Source of the DNA: Allodiplogaster sudhausi
Taxonomy: Eukaryota; Nematoda; Chromadorea; Rhabditida; Diplogasteridae
Direction of reading: 5' to 3'
DNA: 64,000 nucleotides
NCBI GenBank assembly: GCA_945643635.1
Contig: CALZFC010000026.1
Span: forward strand, 1,584,001 to 1,648,000
Shown here: positions 35,161 through 47,153 of the stretch, one piece after another
Position numbering within the stretch: position 1 is the first letter of the stretch
Layout of the letters: each line of letters starts with the position of its first letter
Translations under genes and position numbers: made by a program
Notes under the pieces: generated by a model
Told to the model about the DNA's origin: nothing
The model's database searches: none
Seen by the model: only the letters and a program-made list of their open reading frames with translations

Positions 35161-38001
35161 CTACACGGGAATGGAGTGGTGGCGTCTTTCTGTTGTGTAT
35201 CGCCTGTCTCCGTCTAGCGAACTCATATCGTCTTGGAATCTTCAAAAAAAAATTATTTCGGGTGACCTTATTATGAATTTGTTTGAGTTATCAATTTTCT
35301 TTAACGTCACTTATGGTAAGGAAACTAATCATAAAGGTAAAGTTGTGATTAGTTTCATAAATGATTTTCCTCTCACCCTCGACGCGACGTGTACGTCTCG
35401 AAGATGTTGCGCTCCACGTATTCGTCCACTTCACGATCCGTGTGATAGCGAGTCATCTGCAGTTGTTAATCTTTGAACATTTGCGCAGATTGATCTTTGA
35501 GCTGGAAGATAAGGTTAATCCACGACATTTCTCTCCTGCTGCAAATGCTGGGTATATAATATTGCTATGTGGCAACGAAGAGATATTTTTGAATGCCATC
35601 TTTAGAAACTACTCTTTGAAATGTGTGCAAGATGATTTAGAATTAAGGAATTATAATTGGTGGAATAATTAATATGCTTGCTCCACCTCGTCGTATCCAC
35701 TGACGCAATTGACGCCATCCGCCGCTCTCGTCGGCATTTCCGGTGCGTCGTATCCGTGGTTATGGTAGGCCTGTCTGTCGTGTTCCGAGAAGCGTTCGCT
35801 GTAGCGGCCGGCTCGTTGCTGCTGCTGCTGCTGCAATTCGAGAGAAGAACACATTTCTCGTTTTGCTATCAAATTTCGCCGCTTAATCTCCGCCGCTTGC
35901 CCGGAATCTGCAGCGGCGGGCTAAGGAGTGGATAAGCTTTCGAAAAAATAGGATAAAGGTGTGCAAAGTAGGAGACGTCGGATTCTAGGAAGCCGCCGGC
36001 CCGGACTCCTCTGCCACCGCCGCCTTCTCTTTTTGCGTAGTGTGGCTGTTGTGGCTGCTGCTGCTCCTCCGAGCGCACTGCGCCACTTCGGATGTCATAG
36101 ACTCCTGCGTGACCAGCGAACACTTCGACCGGAAATTAACTTATTAATTAATTAATTAATTACATAAAAAATAAAATAAATGACGGCCCTCCTCTCCTTT
36201 ATCATCACCCAGAACGAAAGATGTTCGCCAGAGCAGAGAACATTCAAGCGTAGAATTAATTCAAGCGCAGCACAGAACTACTTTGAAGAAAAAAAGAGAA
36301 GGCTTTAATAGATGAAAACTAGTATTGTATGTATTCTCCTCCTACTTCCAAAAGCCTACTTACCTTTTCTCCACCTTGAGTGGTGACAACTCTCGCCGAG
36401 TCAAGTCGTGACTCTCTGCCCACTTGCGCCGCCGTCTGCACCGTCTGCCCGGATATGACGGAACCCGCGTCGGATTGGTGCGCCAGTGAAATTGATGTGG
36501 CCTATAAAGAATATGTGCATAAATATCATGGATAAATTTCTACTTTTATTTAGTAAAGAACGTGAATTATAATCTGTTAAGGAAGCAAGCATATGCTAAA
36601 AAAAACGCCAAGTTCGAAATTACCTTGCTTTCCCTCGTAACAATTGGCGGTGGCATTGGCAGCGGCGTAACTTGTACATTTGTCGTTCGTTGTTGCTGGA
36701 ACGATTTAGAGAAGTTGTAAATTTTTAATGCAAATCTAGGAGGGCCTTTCATCCTATTTGATTGTTTATGTAATTTCAAGTGAACTTTTTTCATGCTATT
36801 TTGATAAATCGTACTCTTCCTTTACTGCTCCGGATAAGGAGAGCGGCGAGCAGACAGCAGCAGCAGAGAAGAAGTAGCAGCAGAAGGAGGCCGAGTAGAA
36901 GCCACGCCCACCATGGCCATCCTCAAGTCAGAATGCGCCATGAATATTGACACTTGCTTGTTTTACTTACAATTAGGGTGCGTTAAGGAAATACAAGTGT
37001 TAAGTAATGAAAAAATTTTTTGCAATGATAGGATCAAATTTGAATTGACCGACCACTAATTGACCGACCGAGTTTTTAATTATACTACTTATGGGGAGAT
37101 AGTCAAGGGATGGATACGCTTGATGGACTCATTGGCCACGGGGGCTCTGATGAGTGCGGACATGGAATATTGTGAATTAGCCTTACCGCCTCCCCAGCCA
37201 ACTGGCCATCCAATAACATACGAATTATGACTGCCGACTAGTGGAAGCGCCTTCTTGCATGCCATCTGAAATTATCATTATTGTTATTATTATTATTAAC
37301 GAAATGCCAACAAAATACGAAAAGAAGAATGATCACCAACCTCTGCCATTCCTGGCGGATATTCTTCAACGTTGCAAACAAACTGCGGGTTCGGAGTCAT
37401 GGCGGTGAAGTGGATGAGAGAGCGTTTCATTGTGTTCGGTCGCGCGTAGGCGGTCGTCTCAATCATCGAGTTGAAGACGCTCGTGCAGATCAGACATCTG
37501 CAATGTGACAGCACTAAAAAATATTTTCTGCAACACTCAAGATATTTTCCATGTCAATACCATGTTCACTAGTATATTGCCACATACGCAACAATCACAA
37601 ATGACATTACACAATAACTTGTCATAATCTCTCTGGCCTGCTTTGTGTATTATTAGGAAGCTTTTTCTTCACTAGTCATCCAACAAGCTAATGTGGCGTG
37701 GCCGCCTTGTGGTAGAAACACGGCTCTCCCGTGTTCTTCACATTTGGCAAGCCAGCATTTCCCTCCCTTTCTCTTTCTCTGATGATCTGTGCAAATAATA
37801 GCAGGAGAAAGTCGAATCGTTAAGAAGGGCGCGACTTTTTTCCTTACACTCTGCATCCCTCCTCCATATTTTACTCATTCGCCATTTCAGCCAGCAAGCA
37901 TTTCTTAAAGTCGTTGTTAAATTTTCCTTTATTTTCTTCTCACTCTCATGATATGTATATATGTATATAAACGTGTTTTCTGATAGTCCCTGTCCATCAT
38001 G

Positions 38002-38051
<50 letters not shown>

Positions 38052-38815
38052 ATCTCTCACTTTCTCTCTCTCTCTTTCTATCTTTCTCACTTTCTCTCTC
38101 AATCTCTATGTCTCTCTCACTCTCTCTCTCTCTGCCTCTCTTCCCTCCTCTCTCGCTCTTCCCTCAAGACGGAAGCGCATTCATGTGCAAGAGCGACGTC
38201 TGAATCATCACCCTCTCTCCCGCGCACAATCAAATCTTTGCTGGACCACAAGCAAAATTTCACACAGTTGTACGAAGATATGTATGTACATATGAATAAA
38301 TTCAAAAGCACTGTTTGGTGATAACTGCCACGGCCACGTCATCATTGAATTTGACACTGATATGAATGATAACTTAATATGTAGTAGTAACCTATACTTA
38401 CTTACCCATTAGTGACAAATTGCTCGCCGCCAACCAGTTCACACTTGCGAAGAAAGTAGTCGGATATTGTCGGAGAGTCCTAATAAGAGATCACTTACTA
38501 TCACGATGATATTTTTGATTATCAACAAACACAAACCTCAGCAATCTCCAGGGTGTACAGTCTGCCGACGACAAGCTGGCCGGGAGGAATGGATGCCGGA
38601 GACGCTTGATAGAGGTCGAGATGTCCTACATCAGAAATTATGCAGTAAATGCGGGTGAATATTATATAGTATGTTAAAAATAAATAAATAAAATAAATAA
38701 ATAAGTAAAATTATTATTTACCATCATAGACATTCATCGTAACGGTGGCGAACGCATATCTGATGATGCAGAACGTTGGAATCACGATGAGAAGTAGTCG
38801 ATCACGCCATGGCAT
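35161..38815 (-). CDS. Type I membrane protein with ZP-C-like ectodomain, 12 exons
   Basis: The 415-residue model starts with a signal peptide (RDRLLLIVIPTFCIIRYAFA). The ectodomain has GQLVVGRLYTLEI, then ISDYFLRKCELVGGEQFVTN followed by GC, and later QFVCNVEEYPPGMAEMACKK. The order G..LY.LE / YFL..C / NGC / C..C resembles the C-terminal half of a zona pellucida domain; there is no room for the N-terminal half. A helix of Leu and Cys after WPWWAW (about 169-195) crosses the membrane. The tail of some 215 residues is rich in Gln, Tyr, Arg and Ser (YSERFSEHDRQAYHNHGYDA) and suggests signalling or scaffold contacts. Exons in transcript order: 38815-38722, 38625-38537, 38479-38406, 37497-37341, 37265-37187, 36921-36815, 36695-36624, 36501-36375, 36122-35977, 35830-35687, 35456-35377, 35239-35161. 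Donors of exons 8, 9 and 10 (GTGGAG, GTCTCC, GTGGAG) are weak and were chosen by phase. Confidence 0.68.
37990..38165. repeat. CT microsatellite in intron 3 of the ZP-C-like gene
   Basis: (CT)n with scattered T insertions. Relative to the minus-strand gene it reads GA. Its Ser/Leu open frames are artefacts. Confidence 0.9.
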
Positions 38816-39372
38816 GGCTTGGCGCTAGCCAGAATGGACTGGCCCTCTTCTGCTGCTCTTTCCGATACGGAAATGATCGAGAAGTCCAGGCAAGGCAGAA
38901 TGTGTGGAAGAGAGAAAAGGCGCCTGGAGAAGGATGAAAGGGTGAAGGAGAAGAAGAGCTGAGTCCTCTGGTCATGAACGAATGAGAGGGAGAGAAAGCG
39001 CGAGAGAGAGAGAGAGGGAGGGAGAGAGAGACAGAGAGAGAGAGAGCGAGAGAGAAGGTGAAGACTCCCACACACACCTTACAAGGCATTCATGCTCACC
39101 ATCAGCGATAGGGAGAGAGAGAGAGAGATCACTTATACAATCGGGCAAAGACAGCTTCGCGGTACAACTGCAGCCAAACGCGAAAAGTTTGATTGCTTGA
39201 GAAAAAAAGAACTATCACACAATAGCTAGAAAACGAACGATTATTATGATTTCATAATTTGGGATCATGGAAAATGGAGATGTCTGGGGGGTATTTCAAA
39301 AGAGTGCTATGTAGAGTGACTAGAAGGTGTTGTCGAATGGCAAATGAAACAGCAAATGGACTGCTGGGGTTC

Positions 39373-39420
<48 letters not shown>

Positions 39421-40584
39421 CAGAGGGAGGGAGAGGGAGAGAGAGGGAGAGAGGGAGAGAGAGAGAGAGAGGGAGAGAGAGAGAGATGCAAGCAGCGTTC
39501 GGCATCCCCTCCATGTATGCATTGCACTGGTTGGTTTACGGGTGCAAAAAGTTGGCAGCTGTAGAAGAGGGGCGAGCAGCAGCCGGATGCATTGCACAAT
39601 GACAGATGTGAGCAGAGAGAGCCTCTCGCTTCCCTCCTACACTTTTTTGGGATGAATGCATCAGAGAGGCTCTTCTGCCGGCCATATCATGGCTAGCCTC
39701 AGTCAGACCTCCTTCTCGGTCGCCATGGATGGAACAGAGCGAGGAGCAAGTCTCCGCAGAGTCTGCTGCGGGTGGCTGCGGAACAAGACGTTATGTGCAA
39801 GTCAGGAGAAAAGGCCGGCCGGCACTGTTTTGGTTCTCATCGGGAAGAGGGAGGAGAAGATGACTGTTGCAGCGCCAGCCAGCCAGACATTCCTACGATG
39901 CAACATGGAGGAGGAGAAGGAGGAGCATCCTGCCAGGGGGGTTTGTGTTGAGAGTTTCAGCGAAGCGGAAGAGGACAAGTGAGGGAAAGGAGAGATAGAA
40001 AGGGGAGAGGAGATTCAAAGAAATACCGACGAGAGCTGACCAATGCGCATACTAATATATGTAGCTGACACACACAATCATACAACGACGCAGCTTCACA
40101 CGGTGAAAACCGGATGATACTACCACCACCACAGTTGTCGCGCTACTTGACACTGGCCATATATACATATTGCTTCAAGTTTTTTCTAATTTCTGTTTGC
40201 CATACATACCCTTTTCGGTGATCCAGGCGAGAAACATGCATACAGTGCAGCCAAATAAACAAAAGCTTTATTGCAACTGTACGAACATCTATGTTTTACC
40301 AACATGGAGATACAACAATAAATGCACATTTTGAACGGGCAATTAGTGCAATTAAACCAATCGTTTTTGTTTGTTGAAAATTTGCAATATTTTACATTTC
40401 CGGTGTCTAGATTTGTCGTTCTTGCCTTAGCAGATACAACTTTATCAATGAACTACTTCTTCGACGCGGAATTAACTGTGAAATGCTTTATTAGGTGTCG
40501 CGGCTAGCAAGAACATTCCATGAGGGTAGTCGTGTTTCCTTTGGAAAAAGGAGAATGATAAAGAGAGAGAAAGATGTGGTTTGA
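38816..40584. other. Gap between the ZP-C-like gene and the CAP gene
   Basis: GA repeats at 38998-39055 and 39376-39486 dominate the first half. The second half is unique sequence with open frames on both strands but no splice-bounded exon or family resemblance. Confidence 0.6.
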
Positions 40585-43297
40585 TTAGGCGCTGCTGAAT
40601 GGGTGTTCGGGATCGAAGACGACCTGGCAGAGGCCGGTGTCGTGCTCGCACGACTGGCCACGGTCGCAGTGGTAGTCCTCGTGGCACGGCTCACCCAGCT
40701 GGTAGATGCGACGGTTGATCTTGTTGCCGCTGCAAGAAGCAAGAGTACACGAGGAGGTCAGACAATTTGGGAGGAGACTAGCTAAAGAGATAATGGATGA
40801 TCGTTTAACTGATTTTTAGCTGTTGCTTAGCTGTATTTAGCTATCGTTTAGCAGTCATTTAGGTATAGTTTAGCTGTATAATTTTCTAGTGGTAACCTCG
40901 GCGAGTAATGGCACGCTACGAGATTCATTGAATCTTCGCATTTTTTAATCGCACAGCCAACACGGAAGGTCGCACCCCACGCCATCTGGAATTGCGTGTT
41001 CATTTCTCTTATTATGATTAGAGTACAACCGGGGTTTTTCTTTCTTTCCCCAAAAACCTGCGCGTAATACTTGACGCTGCTCGCGGCAGCCGACGCCGAG
41101 AATGTGTTGTTCTTGCCGATGCCAATGTTGTGCAGCGTCGCCCACCACGTGGACATGGCCTGTCATATGAGAGAGACTGATCATTGATCACTGATCACTG
41201 ACCACTTACCCGTTCGACGAGCGCAACCGGGTCATGCTCGACAGAAGAGATCGATGTCTGGTAGAGATTCTCGCCGAGCCCACCGCGAGTATCTTGGAAG
41301 AGACACTTGTCAACGACGCCCTGTGCGCTGCGCTCGAGGCCACAGTCGTAGAGCTGAACGAGAGAGAAATTGAAAGCCAAAACCGTTATATCTTAATACG
41401 AAACATGAAAAAAACACTCGTATGTACATACATACATATGTATGTAACAGCATCTCTACACGGAAGACATTTTCAACATATCTTTGTGCTCTCACACCGA
41501 AATATTAATTTCATGTATGATGAATAAATAAATAAATATCTATCTATGTATGTAGTTCCGTACCATCTCGAGCATGTTCGTGCCGGCGGGCGCCCAGCCT
41601 CCTTTGCCATCTGGCTCAGTGCCAAAGATGACCTTGGAACGCAGCGCGTTATGCCAGTCGACGACGGTGGTGCGAGCGAGATCGGACATGATCGGATTCT
41701 GCGGACAAATGCTGCTCGTCAGCGACTCTGTGCAAGCCAAGATATAGATATAATTAAGGCCGTAATTTAACTTTTTTAAGGGCCGTAAATTATTTTTATG
41801 TTAATTTTTTTTTATTTGTCTTAATTTTATTAATTATTCAGAATTGTCTCCTTCTTCACAATCCAGATATACTTAGAGTTATTTGCAGTACCGCCGCTCG
41901 CCGAATCGTCGACAAAGCAGAGTGACTCGCGTGGAACGCAATGCGAGTTCTCGTGTCGCGTGCACTCAAAGTCGTGCGTGCAGCCGTAGCCGCTCTCGTA
42001 GATTGGCTGGTTGGGGATGTCGCCGCTGGAAAAGGACGGGGTTTTTTATTACTTTATTTTTTTTTATTAGTTAATTTGTTTTTTTTAAATTAGTCTATTT
42101 TAATTAGTGCCGGAGTTTAAATATACAACGTACGCATGGTCGTAGAAGCACGTAATCGCCAGCTGTCCATTGCAGTTCTTCACGGCGCAGCCGATGGCCG
42201 TAGCAGAGTCCTTGGCCATCTCCAAAGAGGACATCTTACTTTCTTTCGCTCATTTTTGTATGTGGTAAGTATGTGCTTCCACAATTCCACCAAGAAGAAA
42301 AAGATGGAAATGCGCACGTTGGCCCAAGCCTGAATGCCCGTGTCCGCCCGGTAGACGAGGTCCGTGTCCACCTTGAGAATCTGCTCCCACCACGACTTGA
42401 GCGTCTTCACAATGTGCGGAGTGTTCGGATCGCCGACGCGGACATAAGGCACGCTGAAAAGTGTGTTCATTCATTTCTCCTTGTATGAATATTGTATAAC
42501 AAATAAATGTGCATCTAAAGACACTGACAAAGCAAAGTTCTGGCTTCGGTTTTCGACTTTGAAACCGGCATTAGGTGCGCATTGCTCGGCCCATGCTTGG
42601 GCGGCCCCTTCCAGGTCACAGTCCCATTTCTGAAGAGCCATATTAGAAGGCCAGGAAAATTCAGTAGAGAGTAAAAGTTGATGGAATTTAAAAAAAAAAG
42701 CGAGATAGGGCACAAAGACTATACTGAAAGAAGCTCTGACCAGCTTGTACATGTTTGTGGCTTGCGGCAGGAGGCCACACCTGGCTGCGCCCTCGCCAGC
42801 AGCCAGCTGAGCCCGCATCGAGTTGTGGGCGTTCAGGAAAAGCTGACGCTCACTACTCTCCAGCTCACCTCCCGCACACTCGAAGCCTGACGAATGATTT
42901 GCGCCATTAGACTTCTTTATATTTGCAATCTTAAGAATTGAAGGTTTTTATGATAAAAAATATTATAACGATCGATAAAAATGGTTAGAATAAAATGGCT
43001 CGGAATATGTGAAGAAGCCACGAACCGCCGCATCGCTTCTTACGCACGCTAACGACTTGGCTGTAGTCGTCCTCGAGTGGGTGGCGGTTGCCGGCTGCGG
43101 CCAGGCCGGCGATGGCCAACTTCAATTATGCAAACAAGTTATGCTTTAAGACAGTGAATAAGTTTGATCATACAAGGTTAAGTATACTTTTCAACTTGTT
43201 TAATTATAAAATTACTATTAAAAAATCAATAAAGTCATGGTAGTTTAGCACCGCATCGGTTACGGTATCTAACCAGAAGAATGACAACAGAGTGCAT
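40585..43297 (-). CDS. Secreted double-CAP (SCP/TAPS) protein, 12 exons
   Basis: The 448-residue product starts with a signal peptide split over exons 1 and 2 (MHSVVILL then LAIAGLAAAG). CAP domain 1 (about 40-190) has FLNAHNSMRAQLA, AAQAWAEQC and AIGCAVKNC. A hinge with GDIPNQPIYESGYGC and six cysteines follows. CAP domain 2 (about 240-400) has VVDWHNALRS, LGENLYQTS, STWWATL and QMAWGATFRVGCAIKKC, and the protein ends in a second Cys-rich hinge (QLGEPCHEDYHC). This is the architecture of nematode activation-associated secreted/venom-allergen-like proteins, extracellular proteins of unclear biochemical role. The usual His before QMAW is Tyr here, and domain 1 lacks the GEN motif. Exons in transcript order: 43297-43274, 43119-43044, 42886-42741, 42629-42529, 42453-42318, 42219-42134, 42025-41892, 41727-41564, 41353-41210, 41159-41058, 40985-40897, 40729-40585. 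Confidence 0.92.
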
Positions 43298-44010
43298 GAT
43301 GGAGGGAAGCAAGTGGTCGACGGCAAGCGACTCAACCGTCAAAGTGACTTGGCTTAGAACGGATGGTGTGGATAAGAGAGGCGAGGAGGGCGAGGAGCTG
43401 GCAGGCAGAACACCTGCAGCCTGCTAACAGGGTGCTCGCTCCACACCCAGCCACGACAGAGCCGAACGGCGTTTGCTCAGCAGATGCCAACCTCTTCACT
43501 GTCTCTGCCCCTTCGGGGGTCGCATGTCTGTCCCCGTCGTGGTTAACAGCCTTTATGAAATCAACTTTATGAACAAAACTCACTTATTTATATTACGGAA
43601 ATTGAAACGAATAAGATGAAGCTTGCAGCAAGTATTGAGAGAGAGAGAGAGACTTGAGCTTTTTGCTTAACCATTTTTCATGATGATTAAAGATTCATTT
43701 CAACGCCATCAAAGAAAACAAATAACAGTGATCTCGAAGATGCTTGCAAGACACGTTCAATTTCGGCGAGAATTATTGAGGATTGATATTTGTACTAGTT
43801 TGTTGCATCAGCCGCCGTAGAGATTGGAAGGCACCTCACCTGCTAATGGAACGTAGCTAAAGAAGAAAAAAGAAAAGAGAGAAGAGAGTGGCATTGCCAA
43901 CGCGGCCCGCCACACCACTCCAGCCGGTCGGTGTCAGAGTGCCATTGGTGAAGAGGCGCCAGTCACAGCCACTCCGGCCACACATTCTCGAGCTGCAGAT
44001 CCACACGGCC
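43298..44010. other. Divergent promoter region, CAP gene / TSP1 gene
   Basis: These 713 bp lie between the starts of two genes that point away from each other. There is a short GA run at 43638-43654 and open frames on both strands. The open frame that runs into the TSP1 start (from 43888) has no in-frame signal peptide at its own beginning, so the later ATG was preferred for that gene. Confidence 0.6.
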
Positions 44011-45008
44011 ATGCACGTCTCCTCCGCTCTGCTGCTGCTTCTCGCTCTCGCCGGTACGGCTGCCGGCAGCAGTGGCCAGTGGTCCGCGTGGGGACCGTGG
44101 AATGGCGACTGCGCGGTTTGTTTGGACTATAGACTACTATATTCCGGCCCTGTATCCACGGCGTCTCGTAACGACTTCATCTCACATGTGTTCAGAGCTG
44201 CCCTAACGCTCTGGCCAAGGTGCGCTCTCGCATCTGCATACCACCGAGAGACGGCACGAATGGCCCTTGCGTGTCAGTTAATTGGATAATTTTATCACCA
44301 CGACAGCTAAGTCAATGATATTAATTGCTATCGAAATGTTTACAAAATTCTCGTTCTTCACCTTGTCAGTATAGCAACTCAAGATATCTGATAGTCTTAT
44401 ACTTATTCTTTATACTTTATTTACGGCACCCTAGTGACAAGTTAGTGAAGAATTAGTGATAATACATAAAAGCATGATACTAAATAATAATCCTTAATTA
44501 ATATAAGTAGAATTCTAAATCTTTGTGCAGAGGCGCGAAGCAGGAGATCGTAGCGTGCGGCGACTGCCCCCTCGCTGCGTCGTGGGGCGAGTGGGGACCA
44601 GTGGACGGCTGCTCCGTTAGCTGCGGCGGATGCGGCCGGCCCTTCCGCTCGCGCAGCTGCGTCCAGAAGCCAGGCTGCCCGCCTGCGCCATGCATGTAAG
44701 TTTCGTGACGAATTCTTGCAAAAGACTAAAAAAATGTTTTGGAGGTATGGGGAATTGAACCCCAGCCCTCTCGCATGCTAAGCGAGCGCTCTACCACTGA
44801 GCTATACCCCCAAGCGAACTGTCTCTTTTGCATTTGAAACAAGTTGTGCTTGAGGGGAGACAGCAAGGAAGTGAATCAGTCTGCTCCACCATGTGACAAC
44901 TACGGTATCTGCCACTTCCCGATGAGGACCTGCTGTCCTGGTCTGACTCGCGCGATCAGCATTGAGCAACAGAGGTCGTACTGCGCCAACGAGACCACCA
45001 CTCAGTAG
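44011..45008 (+). CDS. Secreted thrombospondin type 1 repeat protein, 4 exons
   Basis: The 163-residue product has a clear signal peptide (MHVSSALLLLLALAGTAAG). The first module starts QWSAWGPWNGDC and continues CPNALAKVRSRICIPP. A second module follows with SWGEWGPVDGCSVSCGGCG, then RPFRSRSC. The last exon adds a Cys-rich end with CDNYGICHFPMRTCC and a CANETTTQ terminus. WxxW and C-S-x-S-CG are the hallmarks of TSP1 repeats, which bind extracellular matrix or other receptors. Exons: 44011-44115, 44196-44272, 44531-44695, 44864-45008. The last acceptor (GGAGACAG) was chosen by phase. An earlier AG at 44841-44842 would lead into a stop. Intron 3 (44696-44863) holds a tRNA gene on the other strand. 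A probable polyadenylation signal AATAAA lies at 45134. Confidence 0.8.
44728..44734 (-). terminator. RNA polymerase III terminator of the tRNA-Ala gene
   Basis: Seven consecutive T residues on the transcribed sense strand, six bases past the tRNA 3' end. Confidence 0.8.
44740..44811 (-). tRNA. tRNA-Ala (anticodon AGC)
   Basis: Read on the minus strand, the 72 bases fold into a full cloverleaf. The acceptor stem GGGGGTA/TACCTCC contains the G3-U70 pair that marks alanine tRNAs. The D stem is GCTC/GAGC, the anticodon stem CTCGC/GCGAG with loop TTAGCAT, and the T stem TGGGG/CCCCA with loop TTCAATT. The discriminator base is A and there is no intron. A run of seven T (44734-44728 on the minus strand) six bases downstream is a good RNA polymerase III terminator. 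The gene lies antisense within intron 3 of the TSP1 gene. Confidence 0.97.
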
Positions 45009-45627
45009 ACATGTCATATTTCATACCCCCATCTATCTTTTCCCGTTCTCTAATTGTAAGCTGAAACATCTGTCCTCTCTGCCCTCTCTTACCAAGAGTC
45101 ATCGATATACTGACTGCTATCCATGCCCACGATAATAAACAATCCCATGTTTCCGAGTCATCATCAAATTATCAAGAATAGCGATCATCAATATTCGCAA
45201 GCTTCTTCATTCTAAATCCAATATTCACTACTACCACCAGTTATGCATTCTTGGCGCTTTCGGTCATTATTGGGCACGGACGGGGAGCATGAAAGGAGAA
45301 TAGTGTACAGTGCGAATTAGAATCAGCACTTTGAGATCAATCGCTAACATGGACTACCAGCAAACATACATTGGCAGAATAATAATAATATCCAAATACT
45401 ATAAGTTATAACTAACTGATTACCTTCTAACATCGATCTCTAGAATTCAATGAAATACTAGAATTAAGTGATTATAAATTAATATTAGATGGAAATGAAT
45501 TCATAATGTTATACTATTTATAGAAATTGACACTACTACTTCATGTACTAACATTTTTGTTTATGACACTGAGGAATTTGTGGAGATCTAGTGAACTTAG
45601 GTTAGTTAGCTCGGCTAACTCAATTGT
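45009..45627. other. Convergent 3' region, TSP1 gene / synaptogyrin
   Basis: AT-rich DNA between two gene ends. AATAAA at 45134 suits the TSP1 transcript. No other feature was seen. Confidence 0.6.
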
Positions 45628-47153
45628 CTAGTACTGATAGCCCGCTTGGTTGGCGAAGGGATTGGTTGGCGGCACGGCGGGGAGCTGCGTCTGCTGTGGA
45701 AGTCCGCCTGCCTGGTACGACTCGTTGCCTACCGAGCCGACACCTGTAATTAGATAAGAGACAGAATGAGAGAGGGAGAGACACTGCTAGAGGAATGAGT
45801 AGCGAGAGAAAGAGAGAGAGCGAGGGATAAAGAATGGGAGAGAGAGAGAGAGCATTGGAAGATAAAAGACCAACCGTCAGAGTTGCCGCCGTATCCATAG
45901 CCGTCGGCCGCGTCGCCGGGAATGCCCGTGAATTCGGACTGGAAATCGGTCGGAGCAAAAGTGTCGACGGCGCCTTCTTGATAGCGGCGCCACGCTAAGA
46001 ACGCTGCTCCACCCTGCAAAAAAGCGAGTGGTCTTTTTTCTGAATTAAAAAAAGACTACACCGAAAAATGTATACAAATAAAATGACATTCTCACCCATG
46101 CGACGGCTAAGAGCAACGTGAAGAGAATGCCCGTCTTAATCCACGCTGGATTGTATGGCTCATAGAGCTCGAAGGAGGAGTACTTGGCCCAGAAGGAGAA
46201 GAAGGACAGGAAGAAGATGATCCCGAATCCGGCTGTAAACATTTTGGAATAACACATAAGAAAAATATCAGTTTACTTAAGTAAAGTTGGATTGATTATA
46301 AGGCCGCATATTAAAAATAATATCATATTATTGCAATAAATAATTCAATAATGGAAGCTCTTTTTGAGCTATTTTGTGACAGATTGTTTTTAATGTCACA
46401 GTAATTTTTTTTAATTAAAAGATAGCGAACCGGAGACGCCAACATCGGCCATCACGACACGACGGCGAACTTGGACGGTGGAGATCTTGTCGAATTGAGC
46501 CTCGGCAACAAGGAGAGCAGCAGCTCCCACCAAGGAGAAAAAGCCCATCGCAGATGCGAAGGAGCAGGAGGTGGACGAGCCATTCAACAGGCACACCTAA
46601 CCATTCAAATATTGCTTTGATATCCGAACATTTGTTAAATCATTTTATCATTTTATTTCACTCTACATGTTATTTGTGATCTTGTCAGGAGTTTTCGTAA
46701 TTGTCAAAGTTTTTTTTCCATTACGGTTTTGCAATAATAATCTGTCGATTTCTGAGACACGCGCGAATCAACGAAAGGAAGGATGGTCAAAGGAGAACGA
46801 TAACTTTCAAATATTGTGACTGACGGAGTGGTGAACGTTGAGGAGCTCTCGATGCCATCCTCCCTTGTAGATGCAGTACCAGAGGCCGGCACCCAACAGC
46901 TGTCAATGAAAGACTTTTCATTTTACCGCTGCAATACTTTACCATTGTTAAATTATTATTTTAAGTATATTTTTGTGCAATATAATATAGGCGCACTCTG
47001 TTTGCATTGAGATGCAACATTAATGTGCTTTAAAAAGAGCTTGAAACTGACGCCAGCGGCAATCTTGGCCACGACAGCCGGTTTTCTGACGAAAGCGTTG
47101 ATGTCAAAGTTGCCGCCCGCCAAGCCGGCGCCGTATGCACGGACATTCTCCAT
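45628..47153 (-). CDS. sng-1: Synaptogyrin, 6 exons
   Basis: Synaptogyrins are four-helix MARVEL-domain proteins of synaptic vesicles. The 240-residue model begins MENVRAYGAGLAGGNFDINA, a typical synaptogyrin start. It has a first helix around GLLGAGLWYCIYKGGW and a luminal CLLNGSSTSCSF. Then come the helix ASAMGFFSLVGAAALLVAEA with the cytosolic loop RRRVVMADVG, a helix GIIFFLSFFSFWAKY, the luminal YEPYNPAWIK and a last helix ending AFLAWRRYQEG. The tail is Gly/Tyr/Pro-rich and contains an NPF motif (PTNPFANQ), which in trafficking proteins binds EH domains. Length and topology match the family. Exons in transcript order: 47153-47052, 46899-46837, 46596-46431, 46232-46096, 46013-45875, 45743-45628. 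An acceptor-like TTCTTAAG lies ten bases before the ATG. Confidence 0.92.

Noticed and set aside
37140..37170. CTGATGAG sequence resembling a hammerhead ribozyme core
   Set aside because: The second core element (GAAA) and pairing stems are missing.
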